From assembly GCA_030248295.1 (NCBI GenBank), contig JASANH010000072.1, positions 186,001-250,000 on the forward strand: 64,000 nt of DNA, read 5' to 3'. The notes below the pieces were generated by a model. That model had not been told where the DNA came from and did no database searches. It saw only the letters and a list, made by a program, of their open reading frames with translations. Positions within the stretch are counted from its first letter, which is position 1. Every line of letters begins with the position of its first letter. This stretch comes from Mesodorylaimus sp. YZB2_4. Lineage: Eukaryota; Nematoda; Enoplea; Dorylaimida; Dorylaimidae. Shown one piece after another: positions 12,130 through 22,171 of the stretch. The translations under genes and the position numbers were made by a program.

Positions 12130-13266
12130 ACAGCCTCGCTTATCGTACCATGACTGCTAGCCAGCTAATATGATTGGAAGTCCAGTGCAGAACTGGCCCG
12201 GCGCGGCCCAACCCGCAAAACTTTTTAAAAAATATGGGGAAAAGTTTGTGGAGGCTTATAAAAATTAGAAATCCGCTCCATAAATCAATGAAAGATTTGT
12301 CTTCGAAGGGGAGGGCATCTTGTCGAGCTCAAGAAAGCATAAGATGGAACGCATTACAAAACAGCGTTTGGAAGGGGGTTATGGCTGTAGTGGTCGACCA
12401 TTTTTGAGGGGGGCTTGCCAGAAGTGGTCGGCATGCGGTCAGGGAGGGGTGGTTCAAAACCTCGAGATTGTGTGCGGCCGACCTTTGTGGATGGCCCCTA
12501 TGGAGACACAGTCTATGTAGGTGAGATCTAGATCTACCAGGATCGAGGGTCACAGCTACCGCTTACCAAAAGAGATGGGTTTGCCAGATTAAATGGATGA
12601 CATTTCGAACTGAATCACAATTGGCTTTTCCACTTCGCAGCCAGTACGAAGGCGTGTTTGGCGGCAAAATGGTGGCTGCCGCACAAACGGAGCACAGGGC
12701 AGTCTCACAATCCTTTTTGGACGCCGAAATGACAAGACATGCCCTCGCTGTCAGTCCCAAGTCACTTGGCAATCAGCCTAGGCTGGGACACCGAAGGGCA
12801 GCCTCTCCTACCCCAATGCAGTTCTGCGGCTGGCTCAGCTGAGTGTATGTGATTGCTCTCGTCGGCCGTACCAGGGCGAGGCAGATAGATGCTCCAGTAA
12901 AAGACTGCTATTCACTCCCTGTGGCAACTTTGCGGAAGTAGCCGCATCTCTCCTTTTGCGGCTGGTATCTCTTCGCACTTGCGCCTACTCACACACTCAC
13001 ATATTTTACAATAATAAAAAATTTCCTCTGAAAAAAATATTCAAATCTGCTAGAATGCAATTCAGGACCAGTTATCGCCAGACAACCAAGCCAGGGTCTA
13101 ACTAGTCTGCTACCGACTAGACCTGTCTTATATGATATATAGTGTAAAGCGTGCAACCCCTCTCGCTGGACTCTCTCCTAAGCGCCACCGCTACAGTAGA
13201 TTCGGGGATCAGTATTGTTGGGGCGTGGGTCTCGTGCAGTCGGTCGCCATCCGGCAGCAACAGATC
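12130..13266. other. Intergenic repeat debris, no supported gene
   Basis: 12305-12480 repeats internal sequence of the neighbouring hAT-like element 3: CATCTTGTCGAGCTCAAGAA and the following G-rich AGTGGTCGGCATGCGGTCAG. This indicates a related truncated copy. 12500-13266 shows no convincing exon or repeat. Confidence 0.6.
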
Positions 13267-13950
13267 ATGGCCACGGACGCGTGCTGGGATGCGCTGTTCA
13301 ATCGGCAACGTCGCCAGCGAGTCCTTGTGTCAATGACGACCGATTTTCTTCACTTTGCAATTTGGATCAACACATTGTCGACGCCCGTGAAAGAAGACGA
13401 GTCGTGGTTCACGTACTGGCGACGAGCCGCCTATTGTTTATGTCTTGTGGCTTGGTTCCTGGCCATAATGACAGAATACGCTATGAAATGTTGTACTGGA
13501 CGACAAAATTCCAACTTTGATTACATTCTTCTTTCGCTAACAATCGTCACTGGTGTACTAGGATTTGTGGTCTCACTGCCATTGATATTTTTTGCATTTC
13601 GTCAGACTGGTCCGGCTATCGTCATTGTGGCAACGTTCGAAAGCGGTCGACAATTTTGCGAAACATTTCTGGATTGGTCGTGGGCTGCGTGTTTGGACGT
13701 AATCCCGTGCGAATTCACTGTCATTTTACGAAATGATTTGCCGCACGGCATCAGTGAAGAAATCGATTTGTTCGTTTGGTACAAAATGGACATGTGCCTG
13801 TTGATAGTGGACGACAGCGATCGACCAACAACTGCTTTCCCAACTTATCGATTCCCGCCATTTTCGCCCGTATCCGATCGATCTTCTCATTCGCCCTGGT
13901 TAATGAACAAATTAAATGAAATTTTGATTGCGCTCGCTGAAATTAATTAA
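13267..13950 (+). CDS. Orphan membrane protein, single exon, 227 aa
   Basis: I do not recognise this protein. The chosen ATG (context ATCATGG) begins MATDACWDALF; the frame is also open upstream to 13132, so an N-terminal extension is possible. There are two clear hydrophobic segments. The first is near residues 58-75 (YCLCLVAWFLAIM) and the second near 85-112 (ILLSLTIVTGVLGFVVSLPL). A milder hydrophobic stretch follows (AIVIVATF). The C-terminal half is polar and contains several Cys. No intron is evident, unlike all its neighbours, so it could also be one large exon of a gene whose other exons I cannot see. Confidence 0.45.
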   Translation: MATDACWDALFNRQRRQRVLVSMTTDFLHFAIWINTLSTPVKEDESWFTYWRRAAYCLCLVAWFLAIMTEYAMKCCTGRQNSNFDYILLSLTIVTGVLGFVVSLPLIFFAFRQTGPAIVIVATFESGRQFCETFLDWSWAACLDVIPCEFTVILRNDLPHGISEEIDLFVWYKMDMCLLIVDDSDRPTTAFPTYRFPPFSPVSDRSSHSPWLMNKLNEILIALAEIN

Positions 13951-14765
13951 GCGCTTCGCATATCATTCATTTCGAGCATTTGCTACTTTCTCTGATTCTC
14001 CTGAGTGAAACAAATTTTTTTAGAACCCCTGTTCTTTTTTTTGAACCGCGCACGCCCCGCGCATTTGAAATGGCCACTCGATGGCCATTGGTCAGATTGG
14101 TCAGACATAATGGCCCCGCCTTAAAAATTCCCGCCTTTTTCCCACCATGATGCCCAATCAGCAGAAACAGAGCGCCGTTCGCAAAATTTTGACTAATCAT
14201 CTGATTCCGCTTACGCTTTTAAAAAGCTCAAAAACTTGTGCAAACGTTCAAGTCGAGTTTTCGATTTCTGCACATGAGACTTATCCTTAGTTCGATTTTA
14301 GCACTCACAAATGAAAAAAGGCTCTGCTAATGCAATAAAAAATCACCAGCTCAATTTCACAAAAGACTCGCTAGACAGCGTGTGAATAAGCACATTTTCA
14401 ATACAATGTATAAAAAGGTGATTCAGTCACGTGTGGCCTGTAAGCTAATATGGTGATACAGGTAGGCGTACAGTTACACATTCTCTCTAAGCCAAACTCA
14501 GCGAGCATGTTTGCATTTTGTTCACGTCACCCACATAAGCCTAGAATCACGCTCGTCTGACAACTTACAGTCGGTTTTTACAAAGATGATATAAATGGAT
14601 TGATGTTTTCGCTTTCTTCACTCGTGCCAAGCCTGTTCCGACTACAACTAGTACAAGGCCGAGTGTTATCGCGTTTCTAACATCCGACTAAAAAACAGTA
14701 CTGTTTCGTACCAGTCTAATTTGATTACACAGCGAGCTAGTTTCGGCGGGGAATTCAAATTTCAA
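13951..14765. other. Upstream region of the CAP gene
   Basis: This region is AT-rich and carries a TATAAAAAGG sequence at 14409-14418, about 350 bases before the CAP-gene ATG. A good donor-like CAG|GTAGGC lies near 14460, so a 5'-UTR intron is possible. An ATTCCCGCC word occurs at 14127-14135. No coding signal is seen. Confidence 0.4.
14409..14418 (+). promoter_or_regulatory. Candidate TATA box for the CAP gene
   Basis: TATAAAAAGG matches the TATA consensus. It is the only such site in this gap and reads towards the CAP gene. The distance to the ATG requires a long or spliced leader. Confidence 0.35.
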
Positions 14766-15931
14766 ATGGCTTTTGGAATGAGAAGTGTAACTACGAAAAT
14801 CAAAAGATCTGAGAAGACAACGCGAGAAACCTTACCGGATGGCAGCGTTAAAGTGAAGACTGTCATCGAAGAAACCACTCCTGATGGCCGTACAACGACT
14901 AGGGAGCACGTCAGCATTGAACAGCCCAGCGGCCGAAATGCGGATGCAGTGCATTTCGGGCGACCGGTCAATGCTGCACCATCTGGAGAAAGAAGAACTT
15001 CAATTGGGCGATTCAAGCTGCCCAATCTTTTTAAATCAATTGGTGAGATATGTTTTTACACAGGGGTCATATTCAGGATTACAAAATACAAATTCCCGCC
15101 AAAAAAAAGAAGTTTGAGTTTCCCTTTGCGTGGAAAAGATTTAGAGCCTACAGCTACATACTGTGAGTAGATTTTCTCGCTGCCCGCAAAGTTTAAACTT
15201 TTTGCATTCCTGACTAGTCCATGACTCAGCAACCACAAATTTAAATTTCCCGCCTTTCTTTGTAGGCAAAAGCAATGAGTCAAAAGCCTCAGCATTAGCA
15301 TCAGTCCAGCAGCCCGCTTCAGATTCGAATCTTTTCAATCTGGATGACTACAGACAACAATTGCTTCGTTTGCACAACGAAAAACGTTCTCAGCACGGGG
15401 CATCAAATCTAATTATTTCCAACCAATTAAACGCAGTTGCGCAAGAATGGGCTGATCACTTGGCAAAGAACCGTTTGCCATTGCAGCATAACCCTCGAAC
15501 ATCGTACGGGGAGAACGTATTCATGGGTTTCGATAGCGCTGGTCCAATAAAGGGTAAGTATTTTACTGTCACGTGACCATCACGTGAACGACACTTTTTC
15601 ACGTGATTATCACGTGATTTGCACGTGACTGAATTTCCATAATTCAGCGTATCAACCAGTCGAAAGTTGGTACTCGGAAATAAAAGAATACGATTATGAT
15701 CGTCCATCACGAAATTGTGGTATGCCAGAGCTTTTAAAAATATTTGTTTTACCGCCTAAATTTATGAGTTTTTTAGGTCATTTCACTCAATTGGTATGGA
15801 AAGGCAGCAAAGAAGTTGGTTTCGGGTGTGCATTATCAAAACGCGGGGACATGTACGTCGTAGCAAACTATTCTCCGGCTGGAAATATTCTGGGCCAATT
15901 CAAAGAAAATGTGGGACGTGCAAAGTCTTAA
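14766..15931 (+). CDS. Intracellular CAP-domain protein, GAPR-1/GLIPR2-like
   Basis: Exons 14766-15042, 15266-15553, 15648-15719, 15777-15931; 263 aa. CAP/SCP domain markers appear in order: HNEKRSQHG (helix 1 with the active-site-type His), a YGENVFMGF GEN loop, CGHFTQLVWKGSKEVGFGCA (CAP signature 1 with its His) and YVVANYSPAGN (signature 2). No signal peptide is present. The absence of the secreted-CAP Cys pattern and the compact single domain point to the GAPR-1 type, which binds the cytoplasmic face of Golgi membranes. A ~95-residue N-terminal extension is unusual: it is basic, Ser/Thr-rich and holds two related blocks (TTRETLPDG, ETTPDGRTTTRE). The second intron holds a cluster of CACGTG palindromes. 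Confidence 0.87.
15571..15630. promoter_or_regulatory. Cluster of five CACGTG E-box palindromes
   Basis: Five CACGTG hexamers, most within TCACGTGA-type octamers, lie in about 60 bases of the second intron of the CAP gene. CACGTG is the canonical binding core of bHLH-zip factors (Myc/Max, USF, TFEB types). The density is far above what neighbouring sequence shows. It may be an intronic enhancer or simply a short degenerate tandem repeat. Confidence 0.5.
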
Positions 15932-16307
15932 AGACATATACTAAAAACCTTAAGTTTCGCAATAACTTGTGATTGAAGTTAAAAAACATTTTCTGTTATC
16001 ATGTTGCGATATCATTTTTATATTCGAGAATCCTTTCACGAATCATAAAACCGTTTAAAATTTGAATTTACCGCCTTTTAGTGCTGTCTGCTAGCACTTT
16101 ACGACAAAACAACTTTTTTCTGCCGCAAAAATTTGTGCGCTTGGCAATTTTCCATATTTCATTTCTCCCACCTCATTTTATTTTCAAAACGTGTCATCGA
16201 CTTTAGTTCCCGTCCGTTTTAAAAACTAGTTTTCTTCCTTCGTATGCTCATATGTTCATACGGGCGCGTGAGGAGTCATACTGTATGCTCAGCCGGATCG
16301 ACCATAA

Positions 16308-19300
16308 ATGCTGTCATTGAACGATGCATTACGAGCGACTTTATTAGGCAAGAAATCCCCAAAAAAATATTCATCAGTCGATGATAAATTGACAATTACC
16401 AACAGTGCCCATTCTATTTTAAATTCTTCAATATCTGTAAGCTTTTAATTTTTATTTAGTCAGTTTCACTCCGTTATTGCACAGTAGGCCCAGGCTTTCT
16501 AGAAAGTTTTTGCTGGCTTTTTTGTTCAGGATTACATACAGTACACTGTATCTTCTGGTTTTTAATGTTTTAGTTTGTTCCCGCAAGACGTCCATACGAG
16601 GATGAATCGACGGAATTGAAATCAAAATATATTCGTTTAAATAGTTCTTTGAAAAAGTCTTTTTTGAACGGGAAGATGGACGTTTGTTCGACGCTGGCAT
16701 CGAGTAAGACAATCTTAGTTATATTTCGGCCATTGAGGAAACTAGTTTTCTAAATTTTTAGCATCAAAGTCGCCGAATCTTTTCGAATTCCACGCTGTAA
16801 CCTCCCCCAAAAAGTCAGCAAGTAATTCGGCCGATCCTGGCATTCCGGCGCCCATGTTCGAAATTTTTCCGTCCGATGGCATACGAGTAAATTGGGACGC
16901 AAAATTGAAGCGATCGACAGGTAGAACTGAATTTTTTCGCGCATTGTACATAATTAATTAATTTTTTCCAGCCGTCGGCTTGCACAATTTGGGTAACACG
17001 TGCTTTCTGAACAGCATTCTTCAAGTTCTAACAAACACATCGCCTTTGGTTAATTTTTTGCTAAATGGAGAACATGACATCAGGAAATGTGAGTGTTCCT
17101 TTTAATTTTTGCATAATTAGCTGTTTTTCTGCTTATTTTAGGCCCGTCATCAACTGGTTTCTGTGCCTTGTGCCTTATGAAAAATCATATTCAAAGGGTA
17201 TTTAATTATCAGCAAGGCGGGGCATTTTCTCCAAATGCTGTGGTCGATCGTGTTCGATGTGAGGTTTTTTCATGCATCTGTCATTTTATCATTTTTCTTC
17301 TACAAATGCCTTTGTTTTTTAGGTTTTATGAAATCGCATTCGCATGGTAGACAAGAGGATGCCCACGAATTTTTACGATATTTTATCGATTCCATGCAAA
17401 CAGCTGCTTTGCACGCATTTAAAGGAAGAAAGTAAATTCTTGGTTTATTTTCCTTTCTTTTATTAAAAAAACGCAATTTTTAAGATTGGATTTATTCACG
17501 AAAGAGACATCACTTATTGGTCGAATTTTCGGCGGGTATCATAAGAATGAAGGTAAATAGATTCTTTTTTGTGCAAAAGGTAATTTTTTTGTCTTCCAGT
17601 GATTTGCAACAAATGTCGTTACAATTCGACCACTTACGATCCATTTTTGGATGTGAGCGTGGAAGTGAAACAGTCGAGTTCATTGGAAGCAGCGTTGGCT
17701 CATTTTACTCGACCAGAAACATTGGCTCATGACAACGCGTACAAGTGTCCTAAGTGTGTTGGCTTGATTTTTTTCCGTTCAGTCTGGCATTATCCCTTTT
17801 TCAGATGCAAAACTCGCGTTTCAGCAAGAAAAATGTTTACAATTCATCAAGCTCCAAATGTTCTGGCTATCCAATTAAAACGTTTCGATCACATGGGCAA
17901 GATCGATCGATTTATTTCTTATCCAGAGAAATTGAGTTTACGACCGTACATGACTGAAAAACAGGTGACTCCTAATTCGAGGCAATTTCCGTGTTTTTTT
18001 ATCGATTTTTTGTTTCAGGGGCTCCCAATGAATTATAAATTGTACGGCGTCGTAGTTCATCATGGCCGGTCGACCAGATCAGGGCATTATTACGCGTTTG
18101 TTAGAAATCCGTGCGATCAATGGCACGTATTGGACGATAGCAGAGTAAGAAATCCATCGATATAGGTTTAAATACTGATCAGTTCATTGATGTCGATCGT
18201 TTGATCTGTATCATTAACTAATCGATCGGATTAGTCGACTAAGTGACCGTGTAATCAATCGGTCGACTGATTGGCGGATAATCGATCGATTAGTATGTTG
18301 ATCGAACACTTTATCGATTTAATAATCGATCAACAAATCGATATAGCTTTAATAATCGTCCAACCAATCGATATAGCTTTGATATTCGATCACCCAATCG
18401 ATATAGCTTTGATATTCGATCACCCAATCGATATAGCTTTGATATTCGATCAACCAATCGATATAGCTTTGATATTCGATCAACCAATCGATATAGCTTT
18501 GATATTCGATCAACCAATCGATATAGCTTTAATAATCGTCCACCCAATCGATATAGCTTTGATATTCGATCACCCAATCGATATAGCTTTGATATTCGAT
18601 CACCCAATCGATATAGCTTTGATATTCGATCACCCAATCGATATAGCTTTGATATTCGATCAACCAATCGATATAGCTTTGATATTCGATCAACCAATCG
18701 ATATAGCTTTGATATTCGATCAACCAATCGATATAGCTTTAATAATCGTCCACCCAATCGATATAGCTTTGATATTCGATCACCCAATCGATATAGCTTT
18801 GATATTCGATCACCCAATCGATATAGCTTTGATATTCGATCAACCAATCGATATAGCTTTGATATTCGATCACCCAATCGATATAGCTTTGATATTCGAT
18901 CACCCAATCGATATAGCTTTGATATTCGATCACCCAATCGATATAGCTTTGATATTCGATCACCCAATCGATATAGCTTTGATATTCGATCAACCAATCG
19001 ATATAGCTTTAATAATCGTCCACCCAATCGATATAGCTTTGATATTCGATCAACCAATCGATATAGCTTTGATATTCGATCAACCAATCGATATAGCTTC
19101 GATAATCTCTAGTCGATATAGCTTTAATTATCGATCGATTTAATCAATCGAGCTGGACAAGAAATAATAAAAGGTTTCTCTTCAGGTAGCATTGATATCA
19201 CCAAATCAGGCTTTGAGATCGTCGGGTGCCTACTTGTTATTTTACATTCGAATGATGACGCCTGTGGTTGCAGTGAAACCTCAAATTCAACAAGCTTCTC

Positions 19301-21459
19301 CAGCTGTGGCTGATCGATCAGGTAACCTGAAATTATTTGAGAATTTTGATGGATATTTGAAGGAATTCTTTTCAGATCGGATGTCAGCCACGACTCCTGA
19401 AGTGTCGAAGCCAACGTTTATCCAAACTAGATTGCCATTCACTCCGATTCCGCGTCCAATTTCGAACGGAGATTCGAAATTGCAGCTGGCGAGAAAGATC
19501 GATGGATCGCCGACTGCAGCACAAATTAAATCGAGTCTCGTCGTTGTGTCGCCTCTTAAAGTTGAGAGAACTAAGTCGCCGGAAAAAGTGCTCGAAAAGA
19601 AACAAAAAATGTTGACTATTGTTACGAAATCGATGAATGGGAAAATAAAAGAGTTGGACGAAAAACGACGTGAAAGAGAACGAATGAAAAAAGAAAGGAA
19701 ATTAAAAAGATTACTGGAGCGAGAAAGCGCGAAGAAAAAATTTGACGAAATAAATGGTCAGACGAAATTGGCTGTTGAACGAGTCGATGGACAAATGAGA
19801 TTAAAGTTGAAATTGGTCAAAGTAAAGGAAAGTGATGTGACGAATGGACATTTTGAAAATGGCTCGGACGAAGTTATGGAAAATGATGACACGGAGACGG
19901 CCAATTCGGAGCCTCACGACGACGACGACCAAGCGAATCGATCTCATGCCGTCCTTGTGAATGGAGAAGGGAAAAAGAAGAAGAAAAAGAAAAAGAAGTT
20001 GAGAAAATTATTGGCTCAAGGAATGGCCATGGTCTTATCGTCGAGGGCGAGCGAAAATGGGGAACAAGAAACTGAGTGGAATGACGAAAAGGAGAGACCG
20101 AAGAAAAGAAAGAAACACTTGGAAAAGAAAGAGAAGAAGAAGAGGCGAATCGAGGTGCAAGATGACGAGACGAATGGGACGGTGGGCAATGTAGTGGAGG
20201 AGTTGACAAAGAAGAGTGGGCATGGATATGGCTGGTCAGGTGAGTCGCGGGCAAGGGAAGTCCTGCCGGAAAGAGTATTCTGATGCTGCAGGGATGTTTG
20301 AAAATTGCGAAGTAGTGAAAAATTTTACTTAAATTTTTTACGGTTTTTCCAGTACAGACTGTTCTCTTATTGTAGCAGGGGTATGGAATAAAAGTAGGGG
20401 GTAGAAAAACATTAAGAAACAGAAGAAGGTAGAAGAAATTACGGGATTGTCTCATGATGATCCCGCCGTGCAATATTTTAGAAAATTGGCCTGCTTGACC
20501 CATCAAGTAGAAAAGAGGAATCGGTTCGAGTTTGAATAATCGTTAGCTTAGGTAGGTCAGGTCAACTGGCAGAGCAAGAAAGAAGTTTAGTTTAAGTGCA
20601 AGACAAAGTTATAGTCGATCTGTCTGGCTATCAGGTAGAATCTATTTATGAAAAATTCATTTAAAAAAGGCGGGAAATTTGTGTTATGAGCTTTCTCCTC
20701 TTTGGTCAGCTGGCTGAGATTGTATTGAATTGTTGATAACTGTGCCCTTTTTCAGTGAAATCGTGGACTGGTTCAGCGAACGAGGTTGACAAGTATCGCG
20801 ACGAGGGAGAGGAAGACATGGATAATGGGGATGACGGCCAGTGGAATGAGGAGTTCGATCGAGGAAAGGTATTGGATGGGTGAGGGGAGGGAGGTGTGGT
20901 CCCGTATTGCAGAGCTAACGAGCAGATAAGAGGGAGTTTTACTCCTGCTGGTAGAGGGTATTTGGGTTGTCTGTTCTCAGAGCGGACTGTCTTGGCGAGC
21001 TTGTAAGTCTACTGCTGATCAGCAGCAGGCGCCAAGGTCTTAGCTGGCCCTTTGTTTCCCTCCTTTTCACTATTTCACTTGACCACGGAGGGTTCATACA
21101 AGGTTGGAAAACTCAGAATAATCAGGGGCTCTAAGAACGATCTACAAAATTGAAATTTTTGAGCCCAAATCTGGAAGCTTTAAAAGTTTGAATTACCAAC
21201 CTTTACTGAGGGCCTGTCAATCACTAAATTAGTTAAATTGGTTTCAAAAAAACCTGCATTATTGTCCTGTAAAATCAACTCCGCGGAATTTCACACAATC
21301 TATCACAACCAGTCGGGCCAGAACGAAGTGGTGCAATTACTATTTTAGGTGAAAAAGCGGAAGAAACGAGGTCAGTTTATGTCCATGGGAGTCAATCCAT
21401 TTCAAAGCGTACAGAACTCGAAAAATCGGCGGGAGCAGTACAGAAGTACTTTTGTGTAG
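16308..21459 (+). CDS. USP36/USP42-type ubiquitin-specific protease, 13 exons
   Basis: Exons: 16308-16436, 16574-16703, 16762-16920, 16972-17088, 17142-17258, 17323-17431, 17485-17552, 17600-17753, 17805-17964, 18019-18144, 19186-20239, 20756-20868, 21349-21459; 848 aa. The Cys box is [16 protein letters not shown] (catalytic Cys about residue 150). [10 protein letters not shown] is the QQD-type box. CNKC and CPKC pairs form the USP zinc site. The His box is GHYYAFVRN (His about 404), with VLDDS supplying the Asp. It ends its fold with YLLFYIR. The C-terminal third is Lys-rich ([13 protein letters not shown] and similar), as in USP36, which acts in the nucleolus. The segment 19322-19375 (54 bases, GT...TTTTCAG, no stop) may be a further intron, giving 830 aa. 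Intron 10 contains a minisatellite. Confidence 0.92.
18331..19110. repeat. 30-base minisatellite, 26 units, in USP intron 10
   Basis: There are 26 head-to-tail units of exactly 30 bases, with core CCAATCGATATAGCTTT; flanks decay into GATC/ATCGAT-rich sequence (from ~18200, to 19135). Units differ at a few fixed places. The start is CAACC or CACCC, and the end is either GATATTCGAT or AATAATCGTC. The AATAATCGTC type occurs at units starting 18331, 18511, 18721 and 18991, so blocks of 6, 7 and 9 units are delimited. As 30 is a multiple of 3, long stop-free frames exist on both strands, but these are artefacts: the splice sites on both sides place it inside an intron. Confidence 0.93.
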
Positions 21460-22171
21460 GAATGGTTTATGAAGTGTGATTTAGTTTCTGTTTATTATGT
21501 TGAAAGAGTAGCCATGAAATGTACTGTAGTCTGTACAAACGAGATGAATTTTTTGTTTGACGCTACCGTTTTGTTCAAAATGATGGAATTGTGAAGAATC
21601 GAGGAAGCCAATTGTATTTATCACAAAAGATGATCTTCCGCTGTTTTCGTGGTGGATGTGAGTATGGTAGGAACATTGGGCGGGGAGATAAGCATTGGAC
21701 AGACAATCAGATAAAATCGCGTATGAATTCGGTGATCCGAGAATTCGTAATTTTGAATTTACCGCTAAATGAAATCTGCCAAACGCGGTCACGTGGTCGC
21801 ATGCTCAGTTAGCGGGAAATTCAAAATTGAAATTGTCATTGACTATTCTCGAAGCTGTGGAAAGGTTTCGGAATAAAGTTCACTTTGGCGAAGACTTTTA
21901 TCAGTTTAGTAATTTATCAATGTCAAAACCGAAACTCACGTCTAGTTTAGAATTGGGTTCGCATAGTCTTTCCTTTGCGGCACAGCCGAATCGGCGGTGT
22001 TGTCTCCGTTGGCGAAGTCCACGTGAATTGTGTGCTCGAAGCACGCACTCGATTCGGCCCCTCGGCACGCATCCTCGTTCGGGCCGCCTCGCAATCGTGC
22101 ATTGGCGCAGTGGAGGTTTGGCGGAGAGGATGTGATTCGGGGTGAGAGTGTAAAGTGAACTTGTGGAGAAT
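21460..22171. other. USP to SUCLA2-like intergenic region
   Basis: 21960-22140 is markedly GC- and CpG-richer than its surroundings and lies directly before the first ATG of the next gene, so it probably covers a promoter/5' UTR. A minus-strand frame of 139 codons (22320-21901) crosses it, but I see no family motif and do not call it. Confidence 0.4.

Noticed and set aside
18271-19143. 290-codon frame (and a 258-codon frame on the other strand) of [10 protein letters not shown]-like repeats, as a repetitive protein gene
   Set aside because: The frames exist only because the repeat unit is 30 bases. Good donor and acceptor sites on both sides join USP exons in phase across it.
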